From Pseudomonadota bacterium (GTDB lineage: Bacteria > Pseudomonadota > Gammaproteobacteria > Pseudomonadales > UBA5518): a stretch of 10,309 nucleotides of DNA. Numbering within the stretch: position 1 is the first letter of the stretch; the number at the start of each line of letters is the position of its first letter. The stretch is taken from the NCBI GenBank assembly GCA_963204845.1, contig CAUJIL010000006.1, positions 1 through 10,309 on the forward strand, written 5' to 3'. Made by a program: the position numbers and the translations under genes. Below the pieces are notes generated by a model. It ran no database searches and was not told the origin of the DNA. It worked only from the letters and a program-made list of their open reading frames with translations. This document shows positions 1-6,905 of this stretch, piece by piece.

Positions 1-299
1 AGCCCGTGGCAGTCCCAGCCGGGAACGTACGGCGCGTCGTAGCCGTCGAGCGTGCGCGCCTTGACGATGATGTCCTTGATGATCTTGTTGACCGCGTGCC
101 CGATGTGGATCTCGCCGTTGGCGTACGGCGGTCCGTCGTGCAGCACGAACTTCGGCCGCCCCGCGCGCGCGGCCCGGATGCGGCCGTAGACGTCCTCGGC
201 CTGCCAGCGCGCCAGCGTTTCGGGTTCGCGCGTCGCAAGGTTCGCCTTCATCGCGAACTCGGTCTGCGGCAGATTCAGCGTGTGCTTGTAATCGCTCAT
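1..299 (-). CDS. ileS: Isoleucyl-tRNA synthetase, N-terminal part (runs off left edge)
   Basis: Only the first 99 codons are in the window. The translation begins MSDYKHTLNLPQTEFAMKAN and contains the class I aminoacyl-tRNA synthetase signature: HDGPPYANGE at residues 54-63 followed directly by the HIGH motif (H65-I-G-H68) that binds ATP. The spacing and flanking sequence match bacterial IleS, which charges tRNA-Ile in the cytoplasm. The ATG at 299-297 overlaps the ribF stop codon as ATGA, so ileS is probably translationally coupled to ribF; the upstream Shine-Dalgarno is weak (GGAACC), which fits coupling. The order ribF-ileS is widely conserved in proteobacteria. The editing domain, KMSKS loop and C-terminus lie outside the window, so integrity of the gene cannot be judged. 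Confidence 0.96.
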   Translation of the reverse strand, partial: MSDYKHTLNLPQTEFAMKANLATREPETLARWQAEDVYGRIRAARAGRPKFVLHDGPPYANGEIHIGHAVNKIIKDIIVKARTLDGYDAPYVPGWDCHG

Positions 300-1252
300 G
301 GGTTCCGTTGGTTCCGTTGCGGGACCCGCGCGGCGAAATACGCCCGCGCCACCCCGATGTCGTCCGCGATGCGCTCGCGCAGTTCCTCCAGCGAGCCGAA
401 CCGGCGCTCCTCGCGCACCTGGTGGCGGAAGATCACCTCGATCGTCCGTCCGTACAGATCACCGGCGAAATCGAGCAGGTGGGTCTCGAGATTCGCCTTG
501 ATGCCGTCGCTGACGGTGGGCCGCGTACCCACGTTCGCCACCCCCGGCAGCAGCCGTCCGTCGACGCGCACTTCCACCACGTAGACCCCGGCCAGCGGCG
601 AGCGGTGGCGCCGCAGTTCGAGGTTCGCGGTCGGCACGCCGATCTCGCGGCCCAGCTGGCGGCCGTAGATCACCTTGCCGAGCATGCTGTACGGGCGGCC
701 CAGCATCCGCTCGGCGGCGGCGAAATCGCCGCCCGCGAGCACCGCCCGCAGTCGCGTGCTGCTGACGCGTTCGCCCTGCACCGCGACCGTGCTGGTCGAG
801 CGCACCTCGAAGCCGGCGTCCTCGCCCACCTCGCGCAGCAGTTCCACGCAGCCCTCGCGATCGTGCCCGAAGCGCAGGTCGTCGCCCACCACCACGTAGC
901 GCGCCCCGAGTCCGCGCACCAGTACCGAGTCGATGAACGCGCGCGCCGACAGCGAGCTGAATCGCCGGTCGAAGCGGATGCGCAGCAGCCGGTGCACGCC
1001 CAGCCCGTCGAGCACCGTGAATTTCTCGCGGAAGCTCATCAGCCGCGGCGGCGCCTGCACCGGCGCGAAATACTCGCGCGGCAGCGGCTCGAACACGATC
1101 ACGGTCGCCGGCAGCTCCAGCGCGCGCGCGCGCGCCAGCAGGTCGGCGATCACGGCCTGATGACCCCGGTGCACGCCGTCGAAGGCGCCGATGGTCACCA
1201 CGCTGCCACGGTGGCGGTCACGCAGGTTGTGCAACCCCCTGATCAGTTCCAA
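296..1252 (-). CDS. ribF: Bifunctional riboflavin kinase / FMN adenylyltransferase RibF (TTG start)
   Basis: The product is 318 aa, typical for RibF, which phosphorylates riboflavin to FMN and adenylylates FMN to FAD. The N-terminal nucleotidyltransferase domain (about 1-185) shows GAFDGVHRGH at 22-31 with the HxGH-type ATP site, GDDLRFG at 123-129 and SSTRLR at 164-169. The C-terminal kinase domain (about 188-312) shows the flavin/ATP segment with PTAN at 207-210, then the GVANVGTRPTV and ETHLLDF segments. The start is TTG at 1252-1250: it gives MELIRGLHNL, which lines up with the usual RibF N-terminus, and GGGAG lies seven bases upstream. It is separated from murJ by a repeat-filled gap and overlaps ileS by four bases. 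A 9-base direct repeat (GGTTCCGTT twice, 301-317) near the 3' end gives the RNQRN tail. Confidence 0.97.
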   Translation of the reverse strand: MELIRGLHNLRDRHRGSVVTIGAFDGVHRGHQAVIADLLARARALELPATVIVFEPLPREYFAPVQAPPRLMSFREKFTVLDGLGVHRLLRIRFDRRFSSLSARAFIDSVLVRGLGARYVVVGDDLRFGHDREGCVELLREVGEDAGFEVRSTSTVAVQGERVSSTRLRAVLAGGDFAAAERMLGRPYSMLGKVIYGRQLGREIGVPTANLELRRHRSPLAGVYVVEVRVDGRLLPGVANVGTRPTVSDGIKANLETHLLDFAGDLYGRTIEVIFRHQVREERRFGSLEELRERIADDIGVARAYFAARVPQRNQRNP

Positions 1253-1290
1253 TACACCGCTCCCGCCCCGGGCCGTGAATCGAGCGCGCG

Positions 1291-1296
1291 ATTATA
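1291..1296 (-). promoter_or_regulatory. Possible -10 box for ribF-ileS
   Basis: A perfect TATAAT sits on the minus strand 38 bases upstream of the ribF TTG, in an otherwise extremely GC-rich stretch and flanked on both sides by alternating GC (GCGCGC). No recognisable -35 box lies 16-18 bases upstream, so the call rests on the -10 match and its position alone. If real, it would let ribF-ileS be transcribed independently of murJ. The GCGCGC flanks are mutually complementary, so the AT core could also be the loop of a small inverted repeat. Confidence 0.35.
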
Positions 1297-1314
1297 GCGC
1301 GCGGGCGCGCGCCC

Positions 1315-1375
1315 GTAGGTCGGGTTTCAACCCGACGGGCCCGGGCTTGCCCCGTCGGCATGAATGCCGACCTAC
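1315..1375. repeat. Inverted pair of GTAG-type REP elements (TC-loop subfamily)
   Basis: Two 22-bp elements face each other. The plus-strand copy at 1315-1336 is GTAG, then arm GTCGGGTT, loop TC and the complementary arm. The minus-strand copy at 1354-1375 is GTAG, then arm GTCGGCAT, loop TC and its complement. Both 8-bp stems are perfect. The outer ends GTAGGTCGG and CCGACCTAC also pair, and the 17-bp spacer is flanked by CCGACGGG/CCCGTCGG, so the block can fold into one long nested hairpin. The architecture matches REP/BIME elements (GTAG tetranucleotide plus palindrome) described in Stenotrophomonas, Pseudomonas and relatives. It lies in the murJ-ribF gap and may terminate or stabilise murJ mRNA; that role is inferred. 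Confidence 0.85.
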
Positions 1376-1417
1376 GACGTGCACGAATGCCGACCTACGA
1401 CGTGCACGAATGCCGAC
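1362..1417. repeat. 23-bp tandem repeat made of partial REP copies
   Basis: A 23-bp unit starting GAATGCCGACCTACGACGTG is present twice in perfect tandem (1362-1384 and 1385-1407), with a third copy cut after ten bases (1408-1417). The unit contains one arm and the GTAG end of the neighbouring minus-strand REP, but the second arm is replaced by GTGCACGTC, so the extra copies no longer form the hairpin. This looks like tandem growth from the end of the REP, stopping just short of the murJ stop codon at 1425. Confidence 0.85.
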
Positions 1418-1424
1418 GTGCGGG

Positions 1425-3032
1425 TCAACGGGGATCGGCGTCCGGGCGCAGCAGCGAGCGCAGCTGACCGCGTGCGGCCGGGAACAGCAGCGCCAGCGCG
1501 CCGAAATAGAGCGCCACGCCGCCCGCACACGCCACCGCGATCCGTGCGGCACGGGCGTACCAGGGCAGCGCGCCCAGGTCCGCCAGCCACGGCAGCAACA
1601 ACACCAGGAACACGCCCATCAGGGCGGCTGCGGCAGCCATCTTGCCGATGTCGCGCTTGAAGCCCTGCTGCGGCCGGTACACCTCGCCCGCGAGCAGTCC
1701 GTGCAGCAGCAGTCCCGCGTTCAGATACGCCGCCCCGGTGGTCGCCAGCGACAGGCCGGCGTGCCCGACCTGCCAGAACAGGTGCAGCGGGATCACGAAC
1801 AGCAGGTTGAGCCCCATGTTCGCGACCATCGCCTTGATGCCGATGACGACCGGCGTGCGCATGTCCTGGCGCGAGTAGTACGCGGTGGCCAGCACCTTGA
1901 TCAGCATGAACGCCGGCAGGCCGAGCGCCATCGCGGCCAGGCTCAGCGAGGCCATCGAGATATCGCGCGGGCTCATCGCGCCGTAGCCGAACAGCGTGCC
2001 CAGGATCGGCGCCGCGAGCAGCAGCAGCGCGAGCATCGCGGGCAGCGCGATCAACAGGATCATCTTGATCGCCCAGTCGAGCGTGTGGCGGAACTCCTCG
2101 GGCGAACGCGTCGAGTACTCGCGCGAAAGCCCGGGCAGGATCACCGTCGCGATCGCGATGCCGAACACCCCGAGCGGCAGCTCGGTCAGGCGCTCCGAGT
2201 AATAGAGCCACGACACGCTGCCGGTGGGCAGGAACGAGGCGAGCACGGTATCGAGCAGCAGGTTGATCTGGCTCACCGACACGCCGAACAGCGCCGGCAG
2301 CATCAGTTTCAGGATCCGGCGCACGCCGGCGTGGCGCGTGTCGTAGCGCGGGCGCGGCAACATGGTGATCCGCGCCAGGAACGGCACCTGGAACAGCAAC
2401 TGGATCAGGCCGGCCATGAACACCGCCCACGCTAGCGCGAACACCGGTTCGGCGAACCAGCGCGACGCGATGAGCGCGCCGGCGATCAGCGTGAGGTTCA
2501 GGAACACCGGCGTCACCGCCGGCACCGCGAAGCGCCCGTGGCTGTTCAGCACCGCGCCGGCGAAACCGGTCATCGAGATGAAGAACAGGTACGGGAAGGT
2601 GATACGGATCATCTCGGCGGTCAGCGCCATCTTCTCCGGCATCTGCGCGAACCCGGGAGCGAACACCAGCGTCACCACCGGCGCGCCGATCACCGCCAGC
2701 GCGGTCACCGCGAGCAGCGCCGCGCCGAGCACCCCGGCCACCGCATCGACCAGTGCCTTCACCTCCGCGACCGTGCGCGTGGCGCGATACTCCGACAGCA
2801 CCGGCACGAAGGCCTGCGAGAACGCGCCTTCCGCGAACAGGCGGCGCAGGAACTGCGGAATGCGGAACGCGATGAAGAACGCGTCCGCGTTCGCCGCGGC
2901 ACCGAACATCGAGGCGATCACGACGTCGCGCACCAGCCCCGCCACGCGCGAGATCATCGTCATCGCGCCGACCACCAGGCTGGAACGGAACAGGCGCCGC
3001 CCGGTCTGCGCGCGCGCGACCGACTCATTCAC
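1425..3032 (-). CDS. murJ: Lipid II flippase MurJ (MviN), MOP superfamily
   Basis: The 535-aa multi-pass inner-membrane protein flips the peptidoglycan precursor lipid II to the periplasm. The N-terminal block is highly diagnostic: R29 and R35 (ISRVAGLVRD), D50 (ADAFF) and R63 (LRRLFAEGAFSQAFVP) match E. coli R18, R24, D39 and R52 at a constant offset of 11. The later segment YYSERLTELPLGVFG carries the Arg/Glu pair equivalent to R270/E273. About 14 hydrophobic segments run the whole length. I choose GTG at 3032-3030 because GGAGGT lies seven bases upstream and the product starts MNESVARAQTGRRLF; the frame stays open to an ATG at 3086, but that would add an 18-residue, non-hydrophobic extension inside thpR. 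It overlaps the thpR end by eight bases, so it is likely translationally coupled. Murein synthesis genes are not adjacent. Confidence 0.97.
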   Translation of the reverse strand: MNESVARAQTGRRLFRSSLVVGAMTMISRVAGLVRDVVIASMFGAAANADAFFIAFRIPQFLRRLFAEGAFSQAFVPVLSEYRATRTVAEVKALVDAVAGVLGAALLAVTALAVIGAPVVTLVFAPGFAQMPEKMALTAEMIRITFPYLFFISMTGFAGAVLNSHGRFAVPAVTPVFLNLTLIAGALIASRWFAEPVFALAWAVFMAGLIQLLFQVPFLARITMLPRPRYDTRHAGVRRILKLMLPALFGVSVSQINLLLDTVLASFLPTGSVSWLYYSERLTELPLGVFGIAIATVILPGLSREYSTRSPEEFRHTLDWAIKMILLIALPAMLALLLLAAPILGTLFGYGAMSPRDISMASLSLAAMALGLPAFMLIKVLATAYYSRQDMRTPVVIGIKAMVANMGLNLLFVIPLHLFWQVGHAGLSLATTGAAYLNAGLLLHGLLAGEVYRPQQGFKRDIGKMAAAAALMGVFLVLLLPWLADLGALPWYARAARIAVACAGGVALYFGALALLFPAARGQLRSLLRPDADPR

Positions 3033-3582
3033 GGCGGTCACCTCCCGCGCAGCGCTCGCTGAACAGCGGCAGGTAGCGCCCCCCAAGGCTCTGGTACAGC
3101 GTGATCGCGCGCGCCTCGGCGCCGAGATCGAGCGCGAACTCCGCTTCCTGCGCGCACCTCCCGCGCCCCTTCCAGCGCGCCAGACTGAGATGCGGCCGAT
3201 ACGCGCGTCGCTCGATCGCGAAACCCGCGTCGGCCAGGCGCGCGGCCAGCGGCGCCTGCCACTGCCGCAGCGGCTGCGGATCGGACGGCAAGGCCGCGAT
3301 CACGCGCGGCGCGCGTGGATCCGGAAACGCGCACACCCGATCGAAACGGTAGCGCACCGGAGCGAGCGTGGCCGCCACTGCAGCCACGCACTCGTGCACG
3401 CGCACGATCTCGCCGAGGCGCACCTGCCCGAGGAACACCAGCGTCAGGTGGTAGTCCTGCGGCTGCGCCCAGCGCAGCGTCGGAAATGGAAAATGCGCGC
3501 CGAGTGCCTGCCCGAGCGCAGCGAAACGCGCGCGCAGCGCCTCGCCGGGATCGATCGCGAGGAAGGCGCGGATCAGGTCCAC
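3025..3582 (-). CDS. thpR: RNA 2',3'-cyclic phosphodiesterase (2'-5' RNA ligase family)
   Basis: The 185-aa product has the two-histidine (2H) phosphoesterase signature: H45-L-T-L48 in YHLTLVFLG and H131-L-S-L134 in YRPHLSLAR, about 86 residues apart as in the LigT/ThpR family (E. coli ThpR is about 176 aa). The enzyme opens RNA 2',3'-cyclic phosphates and can join or break 2'-5' linkages in vitro; its physiological role is unsettled. The N-terminus IRAFLAI is a family hallmark. The chosen start is GTG at 3582-3580, giving MDLIRAFLAID; the frame is open further upstream but there it runs through the preceding Nudix gene in another frame. It overlaps that gene by 10 bases and murJ by 8, so it belongs to the pyrB-nudF-thpR-murJ unit. 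No strong Shine-Dalgarno precedes the GTG, consistent with coupling. Confidence 0.93.
   Translation of the reverse strand: MDLIRAFLAIDPGEALRARFAALGQALGAHFPFPTLRWAQPQDYHLTLVFLGQVRLGEIVRVHECVAAVAATLAPVRYRFDRVCAFPDPRAPRVIAALPSDPQPLRQWQAPLAARLADAGFAIERRAYRPHLSLARWKGRGRCAQEAEFALDLGAEARAITLYQSLGGRYLPLFSERCAGGDRRE
3040..3045 (-). promoter_or_regulatory. Ribosome binding site deciding the murJ GTG start
   Basis: GGAGGT on the minus strand, seven bases before the GTG at 3032. It lies inside the last codons of thpR. It is the best Shine-Dalgarno in the region and argues against the upstream ATG at 3086. Confidence 0.75.
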
Positions 3583-4181
3583 GCGCGGCGGATCCCGTCG
3601 CGCTCGAGCCGCAGCCACTGCAGCGCGATCAGCGTGTGCGCGTTGTCGAAGCGTCCGTCGTGGCGCATCTGCTCGAGCTGCGCGCACGGAATCACGTGCA
3701 ACCGGATGTCCTCGCTCTCGCCCGGCATGCCGTGCAGCTCGCGCACGTCGCGCAGGCTCACCCGCGCGCAGAACAGGTGGAAATACTCGTCGGTGCCGCC
3801 CGGGCTCGAGTAGTAGCCCGCCACCGGAACCAGCTCGCGCACCGTGCAACCGGATTCCTCGGCGGTTTCGCGCACCGCGACCTCCGCGGGCGTCTCGCCC
3901 GGCTCCACGATCCCGGCCACCAGTTCGAGCAACCACGGACTGCCGGCACGAAACGCGGCGCCGATGCGGAACTGCTCGACCATCCCCACCGCATCGAGCT
4001 CGGGGTCGTACAGCAGCACGCCGACCGCCTCGCCGCGGCAGTGCAGCTCGCGGCTCACCAGCTCGGACCAGCCGCCCGCGAAACGGCGAAAGCGCAGCCG
4101 GAACTGCTTCAGCTTCCAGAAGCCGCTCCAGACGGTTTTCTCCTCGACGAACTCGACGTCCTCACGACCGAAACCGCGCAT
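3573..4181 (-). CDS. nudF: Nudix hydrolase, probable ADP-ribose pyrophosphatase
   Basis: The 202-aa cytoplasmic protein carries a Nudix box at residues 90-112: G90, E96, then R104-E105, E108-E109 and G111 (segments GIVEPGE and RETAEESG), the Mg2+/diphosphate site. The N-terminal ADP-ribose pyrophosphatase subdomain is present: an ELVSRELHCRGEAVGVLLYD strand region and EQFRIGA before the box, and YSSPGGTDEYFHLFCA after it. The overall match is to NudF, which splits ADP-ribose into AMP and ribose 5-phosphate; related sugar-nucleotide Nudix enzymes cannot be excluded on sequence alone. The ATG at 4181-4179 follows the pyrB stop by three bases, with GGAGTGAG as a partly overlapping ribosome site. 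The stop lies inside the start of thpR. The tight packing suggests co-translation with pyrB rather than the tolC-nudF-cpdA context of E. coli. Confidence 0.92.
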   Translation of the reverse strand: MRGFGREDVEFVEEKTVWSGFWKLKQFRLRFRRFAGGWSELVSRELHCRGEAVGVLLYDPELDAVGMVEQFRIGAAFRAGSPWLLELVAGIVEPGETPAEVAVRETAEESGCTVRELVPVAGYYSSPGGTDEYFHLFCARVSLRDVRELHGMPGESEDIRLHVIPCAQLEQMRHDGRFDNAHTLIALQWLRLERDGIRRAWT

Positions 4182-4184
4182 GCC

Positions 4185-5204
4185 TCACTCCGTGAACCGC
4201 TTGCCCGTGTACCAGCTCACCTGCGTCTCGTAGCGGTTCACCAGGTGCACCACGTCGAGCACCATCGCGAACAGCGCCATGCGCACCAGCACGCCGTTGT
4301 CGGTCTGGCGGAAGATCGCGAGGTTCGGGTTCTCGTTCAGGTCGGGGTCGAGCTCGTTGGCCTCGGCGCGCGAATCGCGCGGCAGCGGGTGCATGATCAC
4401 CGTGTTCGGCTCGCAGAACTGCGTGTAGATCGCCTGGTTCAGGCGGTAACGGCCGCGGAACAGGTTCGCCTCGTCGCGACTCGCGAAACGTTCTTCCTGG
4501 ATGCGCGTGGAGTAGGCGATGTCGACGTGCGCGATCGAGTGCTCCATCGCGTCGGATTCGACCACCGTGTGGCCGCGCGAGCGCAACAGCTCGACGATCT
4601 CCGCCGGCATCCGCAGCTCCGCCGGCGCGATGCAGATGAGGTGCACACGTTCGAAGCACGCCAGCAGCTTCGACAGCGAATGCACGGTGCGTCCGTAGCG
4701 CAGGTCGCCGATCATCGCCAGCCGCAGCCCGTCGATCTCGCGGCCACGATGACGCATCTCCTTGCGGATCGTGTACAGATCGAGCAACGCCTGCGTCGGG
4801 TGCTCGTTCGCACCGTCACCGCCGTTGATCACCGGTACGCGGCTGGCCGCGGCGAACTCGGCCACCGAGCCGGCCGCCGGATGGCGCATCGCGATGATGT
4901 CGCTGTAGCCGCTGATCACGCGCGCCGTGTCGTAGAGCGATTCGCCCTTGGAGATCGCCGAGCTTTCGAAGCCGGTGGTCTCGCGGACCTCGCCGCCCAG
5001 CAGGTTGAACGCGCAGCCAAAGCTTACGCGCGTGCGCGTGCTCGGCTCGAAGAACATGTTGCCGAGGATCGCGCCTTCGAGCACCCGCGTGATGCGGTGC
5101 CGGTGCGCATAGGGCGCCATCGAGTCGGCGACGTCGAACACGCGCTCGATGTCGGCGCGCTCGAACTGGTCGACCGACAGGATGTGCGAGCCGGCGAAGT
5201 CCAT
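4185..5204 (-). CDS. pyrB: Aspartate carbamoyltransferase catalytic subunit
   Basis: The 339-aa enzyme condenses carbamoyl phosphate and aspartate in pyrimidine synthesis. Active-site elements are all visible: S55-T-R-T-R59, the 80s-loop lysine K86 (SKGE), R107 (MRHP), H135-P-T-Q138, the GDLRYGRTVHSL segment, the TRIQEER segment and the HPLPR loop. It resembles the E. coli-type chain but is longer than its roughly 311 aa, with extra sequence between TRIQEER and HPLPR and a C-terminal tail ending WYTGKRFTE. No pyrI regulatory subunit gene and no pyrC-like partner is adjacent. ATG at 5204-5202 is chosen because MDFAGSHILSVDQFERADI aligns with the family and GGGAG lies ten bases upstream; the open frame continues to 5267 only through REP sequence. 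It heads the pyrB-nudF-thpR-murJ unit. I see no UTP attenuator leader. Confidence 0.96.
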   Translation of the reverse strand: MDFAGSHILSVDQFERADIERVFDVADSMAPYAHRHRITRVLEGAILGNMFFEPSTRTRVSFGCAFNLLGGEVRETTGFESSAISKGESLYDTARVISGYSDIIAMRHPAAGSVAEFAAASRVPVINGGDGANEHPTQALLDLYTIRKEMRHRGREIDGLRLAMIGDLRYGRTVHSLSKLLACFERVHLICIAPAELRMPAEIVELLRSRGHTVVESDAMEHSIAHVDIAYSTRIQEERFASRDEANLFRGRYRLNQAIYTQFCEPNTVIMHPLPRDSRAEANELDPDLNENPNLAIFRQTDNGVLVRMALFAMVLDVVHLVNRYETQVSWYTGKRFTE

Positions 5205-5225
5205 CGGTAGGTGTCTCCCGTTTCC

Positions 5226-5298
5226 GTGCCGCCGAGCAGTCCGTAGGTTCGGCCTGTGGCCGAACATATATTAATGTCCGGCCACAGGCCGGGCCTAC
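5226..5298. repeat. Inverted REP pair (TGT-loop subfamily), first copy of an 80-bp duplication
   Basis: A plus-strand REP at 5243-5265 (GTAG, arm GTTCGGCC, loop TGT, perfect complementary arm) faces a minus-strand REP at 5276-5298 (GTAG, arm GCCCGGCC, loop TGT, arm with one wobble mismatch). They are separated by the AT-only linker ATATATTAAT at 5266-5275. The unit starts with GTGCCGCCGAGCAGTCC, which is repeated 80 bp downstream. It lies just upstream of pyrB; the AT-rich linker is the only promoter-like sequence there (TAATAT on the minus strand) but has no -35. Confidence 0.88.
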
Positions 5299-5305
5299 GT
5301 GCCAT

Positions 5306-5378
5306 GTGCCGCCGAGCAGTCCGTAGGTTCGGCCTGTGGCCGAACATATATTAATCTCCGGCCACAGGCCGGGGCGGG
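5306..5378. repeat. Inverted REP pair, second copy of the 80-bp duplication (right element decayed)
   Basis: Positions 5306-5373 repeat 5226-5293 with a single difference (C at 5356 for G at 5276). The plus-strand REP at 5323-5345 and the ATATATTAAT linker at 5346-5355 are intact. The minus-strand REP at 5356-5378 keeps its core GGCCTGTGGCC but has lost the GTAG end, replaced by CCCG. The remaining bases to the sbcB stop (5379-5423) hold no convincing terminator; the REP hairpins may serve as the sbcB mRNA 3' end. Confidence 0.88.
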
Positions 5379-5423
5379 ACGCGCGCGCAGTCTACCCGGC
5401 TGCCGTGCGGGCGCCAAACAGCA

Positions 5424-6866
5424 TCAGTCGCCGCGACAGCGTTCCTCGCCCCACGCGGAGACCGCATCGAGAATCCGCTGCGCACGGGCATCGTCCGCGT
5501 GCTCGGTGCGCAACGCCGCCACGCGCTCACGCAGGGCCTGGCAGTCGAGCCCACCGCGCAGCGGGCTACGGTGAAGTCGCTCCACGCAGTGCTCGCGCCA
5601 GCGCGCGCGCTCCCCGGCGTCCAGCGAATCCGGGAAGTTGCGCGCCCGATAGCGGAACAGCAGCTCGTGCAGGCGCGCGTCCTCGAAGGGGAAGCTCTGC
5701 CCCACCAGGGCGGCGCCGTCGCATGAACGCACGCGCTCGACCAGGCGTCGATCGTTGTCGGGGAGAAAACCATCGTAAAGCGCGAGCTCGGGATCGACCG
5801 TGGCACGCACCGCGGCCTCGGCGTAGACAGCACCCAGCTTGGCACGCAGCTCGGGGATCGCGCCGACGCGCCGGCGATTGGCCTCGCAGGCGGCGAGGTC
5901 GATGCCGTAGCGTGCGGCGATATCCGGGGTCAGCATCGCGGGTGGCGCGATCATCGGGCTGCGGTTCAGGTGCAGTTCCTTGAGCGGCACCCTCCCCATG
6001 TCCGCAGGGAGCTCCGCGCGCGGCGTGTAGAGGTATTCGCGCAGCTTCGCCGCGTCCAGGCGCTCGAGCGGCGAAGGGTCGAGCAGCAGATTGCAGACGA
6101 TCACCTTGTTCGGCTGCGAGGGGTGCTGCGCGAGCGGCAACACCAGCGCCATGTTGCCGTGCTCGGCCGGAAAGCGCGCCGAGACGTGCAGCAGCGGCTT
6201 CTGGCCGGAGTAATCGAGCTGGCCGCGCACCCAGTTCTTGTCGCGCGCATGCAGCGCGTACTCGAACAGTTTCGGCTGGCATTCGCGCAGCAACCGTGCC
6301 AACGCCAGCGTGGCACGGACGTCGGCGAGCGCATCGTGCGCGTTCCCGTGCTCGATGCCGTTGGCGCGCGCGAGGTCCTCGAGCCGGAAGCTCGGCCGAC
6401 CGTCCGGATGATCCGGCCACGCGATGCCGTCGGGGCGCAGCGCACGCGCCATGCGCAATACGTCGATCAGGTCCCAGCGCGAGTTGCCGTTGCGCCACTC
6501 GCGCTCGTAGGGATCGAAAAAGTTGCGGTACAGCGCGTGGCGGGTGAATTCGTCGTCGAAGCGGATGCTGTTGTAGCCGACGCCGCAGGTGCCCGGGCGC
6601 ATGAATTCGGCGTGGATGCGCGTGACGAACTCGCGCTCCGTCAGACCGCGTTCGTTTGCGATCTGCGGCGTGATGCCGGTGATCAGGCAGGCTTCGGGGT
6701 GTGGCAGGTAATCCGGCGGTGGCCGGCAGTACACCACCAGCGGCGCGTCGATCTCCCGCAACTGCGCGTCGGTGCGCAGGCCGGCGAACTGCGCCGGCCG
6801 GTCGCTGGCGGGGTTGGCGCCGAAGGTCTCGTAGTCGTGCCAGTAGAAACTGTGCTCGGGCGGCAT
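5424..6866 (-). CDS. sbcB: Exodeoxyribonuclease I
   Basis: The 480-aa product (E. coli SbcB is 475) degrades single-stranded DNA 3' to 5' and acts in recombination and mismatch repair. The DEDDh exonuclease core is intact: D11 and E13 in HDYETFG, D104 in YNSIRFDDEFTRH, and H177 and D182 in NAHDALADV, each offset by four from the E. coli catalytic residues. The C-terminal SH3-like and helical regions follow (e.g. DYSGQKPLLHVSARFPAEHGN, then KVIVCNLLLDPSPL). ATG at 6866-6864 is chosen: AAGGGG lies five bases upstream and the product starts MPPEHSFYWHDYETFG. The frame stays open to 6977 but only through REP sequence. The gene stands alone between two REP clusters; its promoter is not obvious. 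Confidence 0.97.
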   Translation of the reverse strand: MPPEHSFYWHDYETFGANPASDRPAQFAGLRTDAQLREIDAPLVVYCRPPPDYLPHPEACLITGITPQIANERGLTEREFVTRIHAEFMRPGTCGVGYNSIRFDDEFTRHALYRNFFDPYEREWRNGNSRWDLIDVLRMARALRPDGIAWPDHPDGRPSFRLEDLARANGIEHGNAHDALADVRATLALARLLRECQPKLFEYALHARDKNWVRGQLDYSGQKPLLHVSARFPAEHGNMALVLPLAQHPSQPNKVIVCNLLLDPSPLERLDAAKLREYLYTPRAELPADMGRVPLKELHLNRSPMIAPPAMLTPDIAARYGIDLAACEANRRRVGAIPELRAKLGAVYAEAAVRATVDPELALYDGFLPDNDRRLVERVRSCDGAALVGQSFPFEDARLHELLFRYRARNFPDSLDAGERARWREHCVERLHRSPLRGGLDCQALRERVAALRTEHADDARAQRILDAVSAWGEERCRGD

Positions 6867-6905
6867 GCGAACCCCTTGTAACGGCCGGGCCTGCGCGAAC
6901 ATGAC

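Noticed and set aside
1191..2435. 414-codon plus-strand frame opposite murJ and the REP region
   Set aside because: The product is dominated by Arg, Gln and His and runs through repeat DNA; it is a shadow of murJ.
3033..3086. Alternative upstream starts for murJ (ATG at 3086)
   Set aside because: The extension lies wholly in thpR, is not membrane-like and is not needed; the GTG at 3032 has the best ribosome site.
3315..5210. 631-codon open frame on the plus strand across pyrB, nudF and part of thpR
   Set aside because: It is antisense to three genes with intact active-site motifs, its product is Arg/His/Gln-rich with no recognisable domain, and long antisense frames are expected in GC-rich DNA.
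5205..5267. Upstream extension of pyrB starting MFGHRPNLR
   Set aside because: The extra 21 codons are REP sequence and do not belong to the family; the ATG at 5204 matches the PyrB N-terminus.
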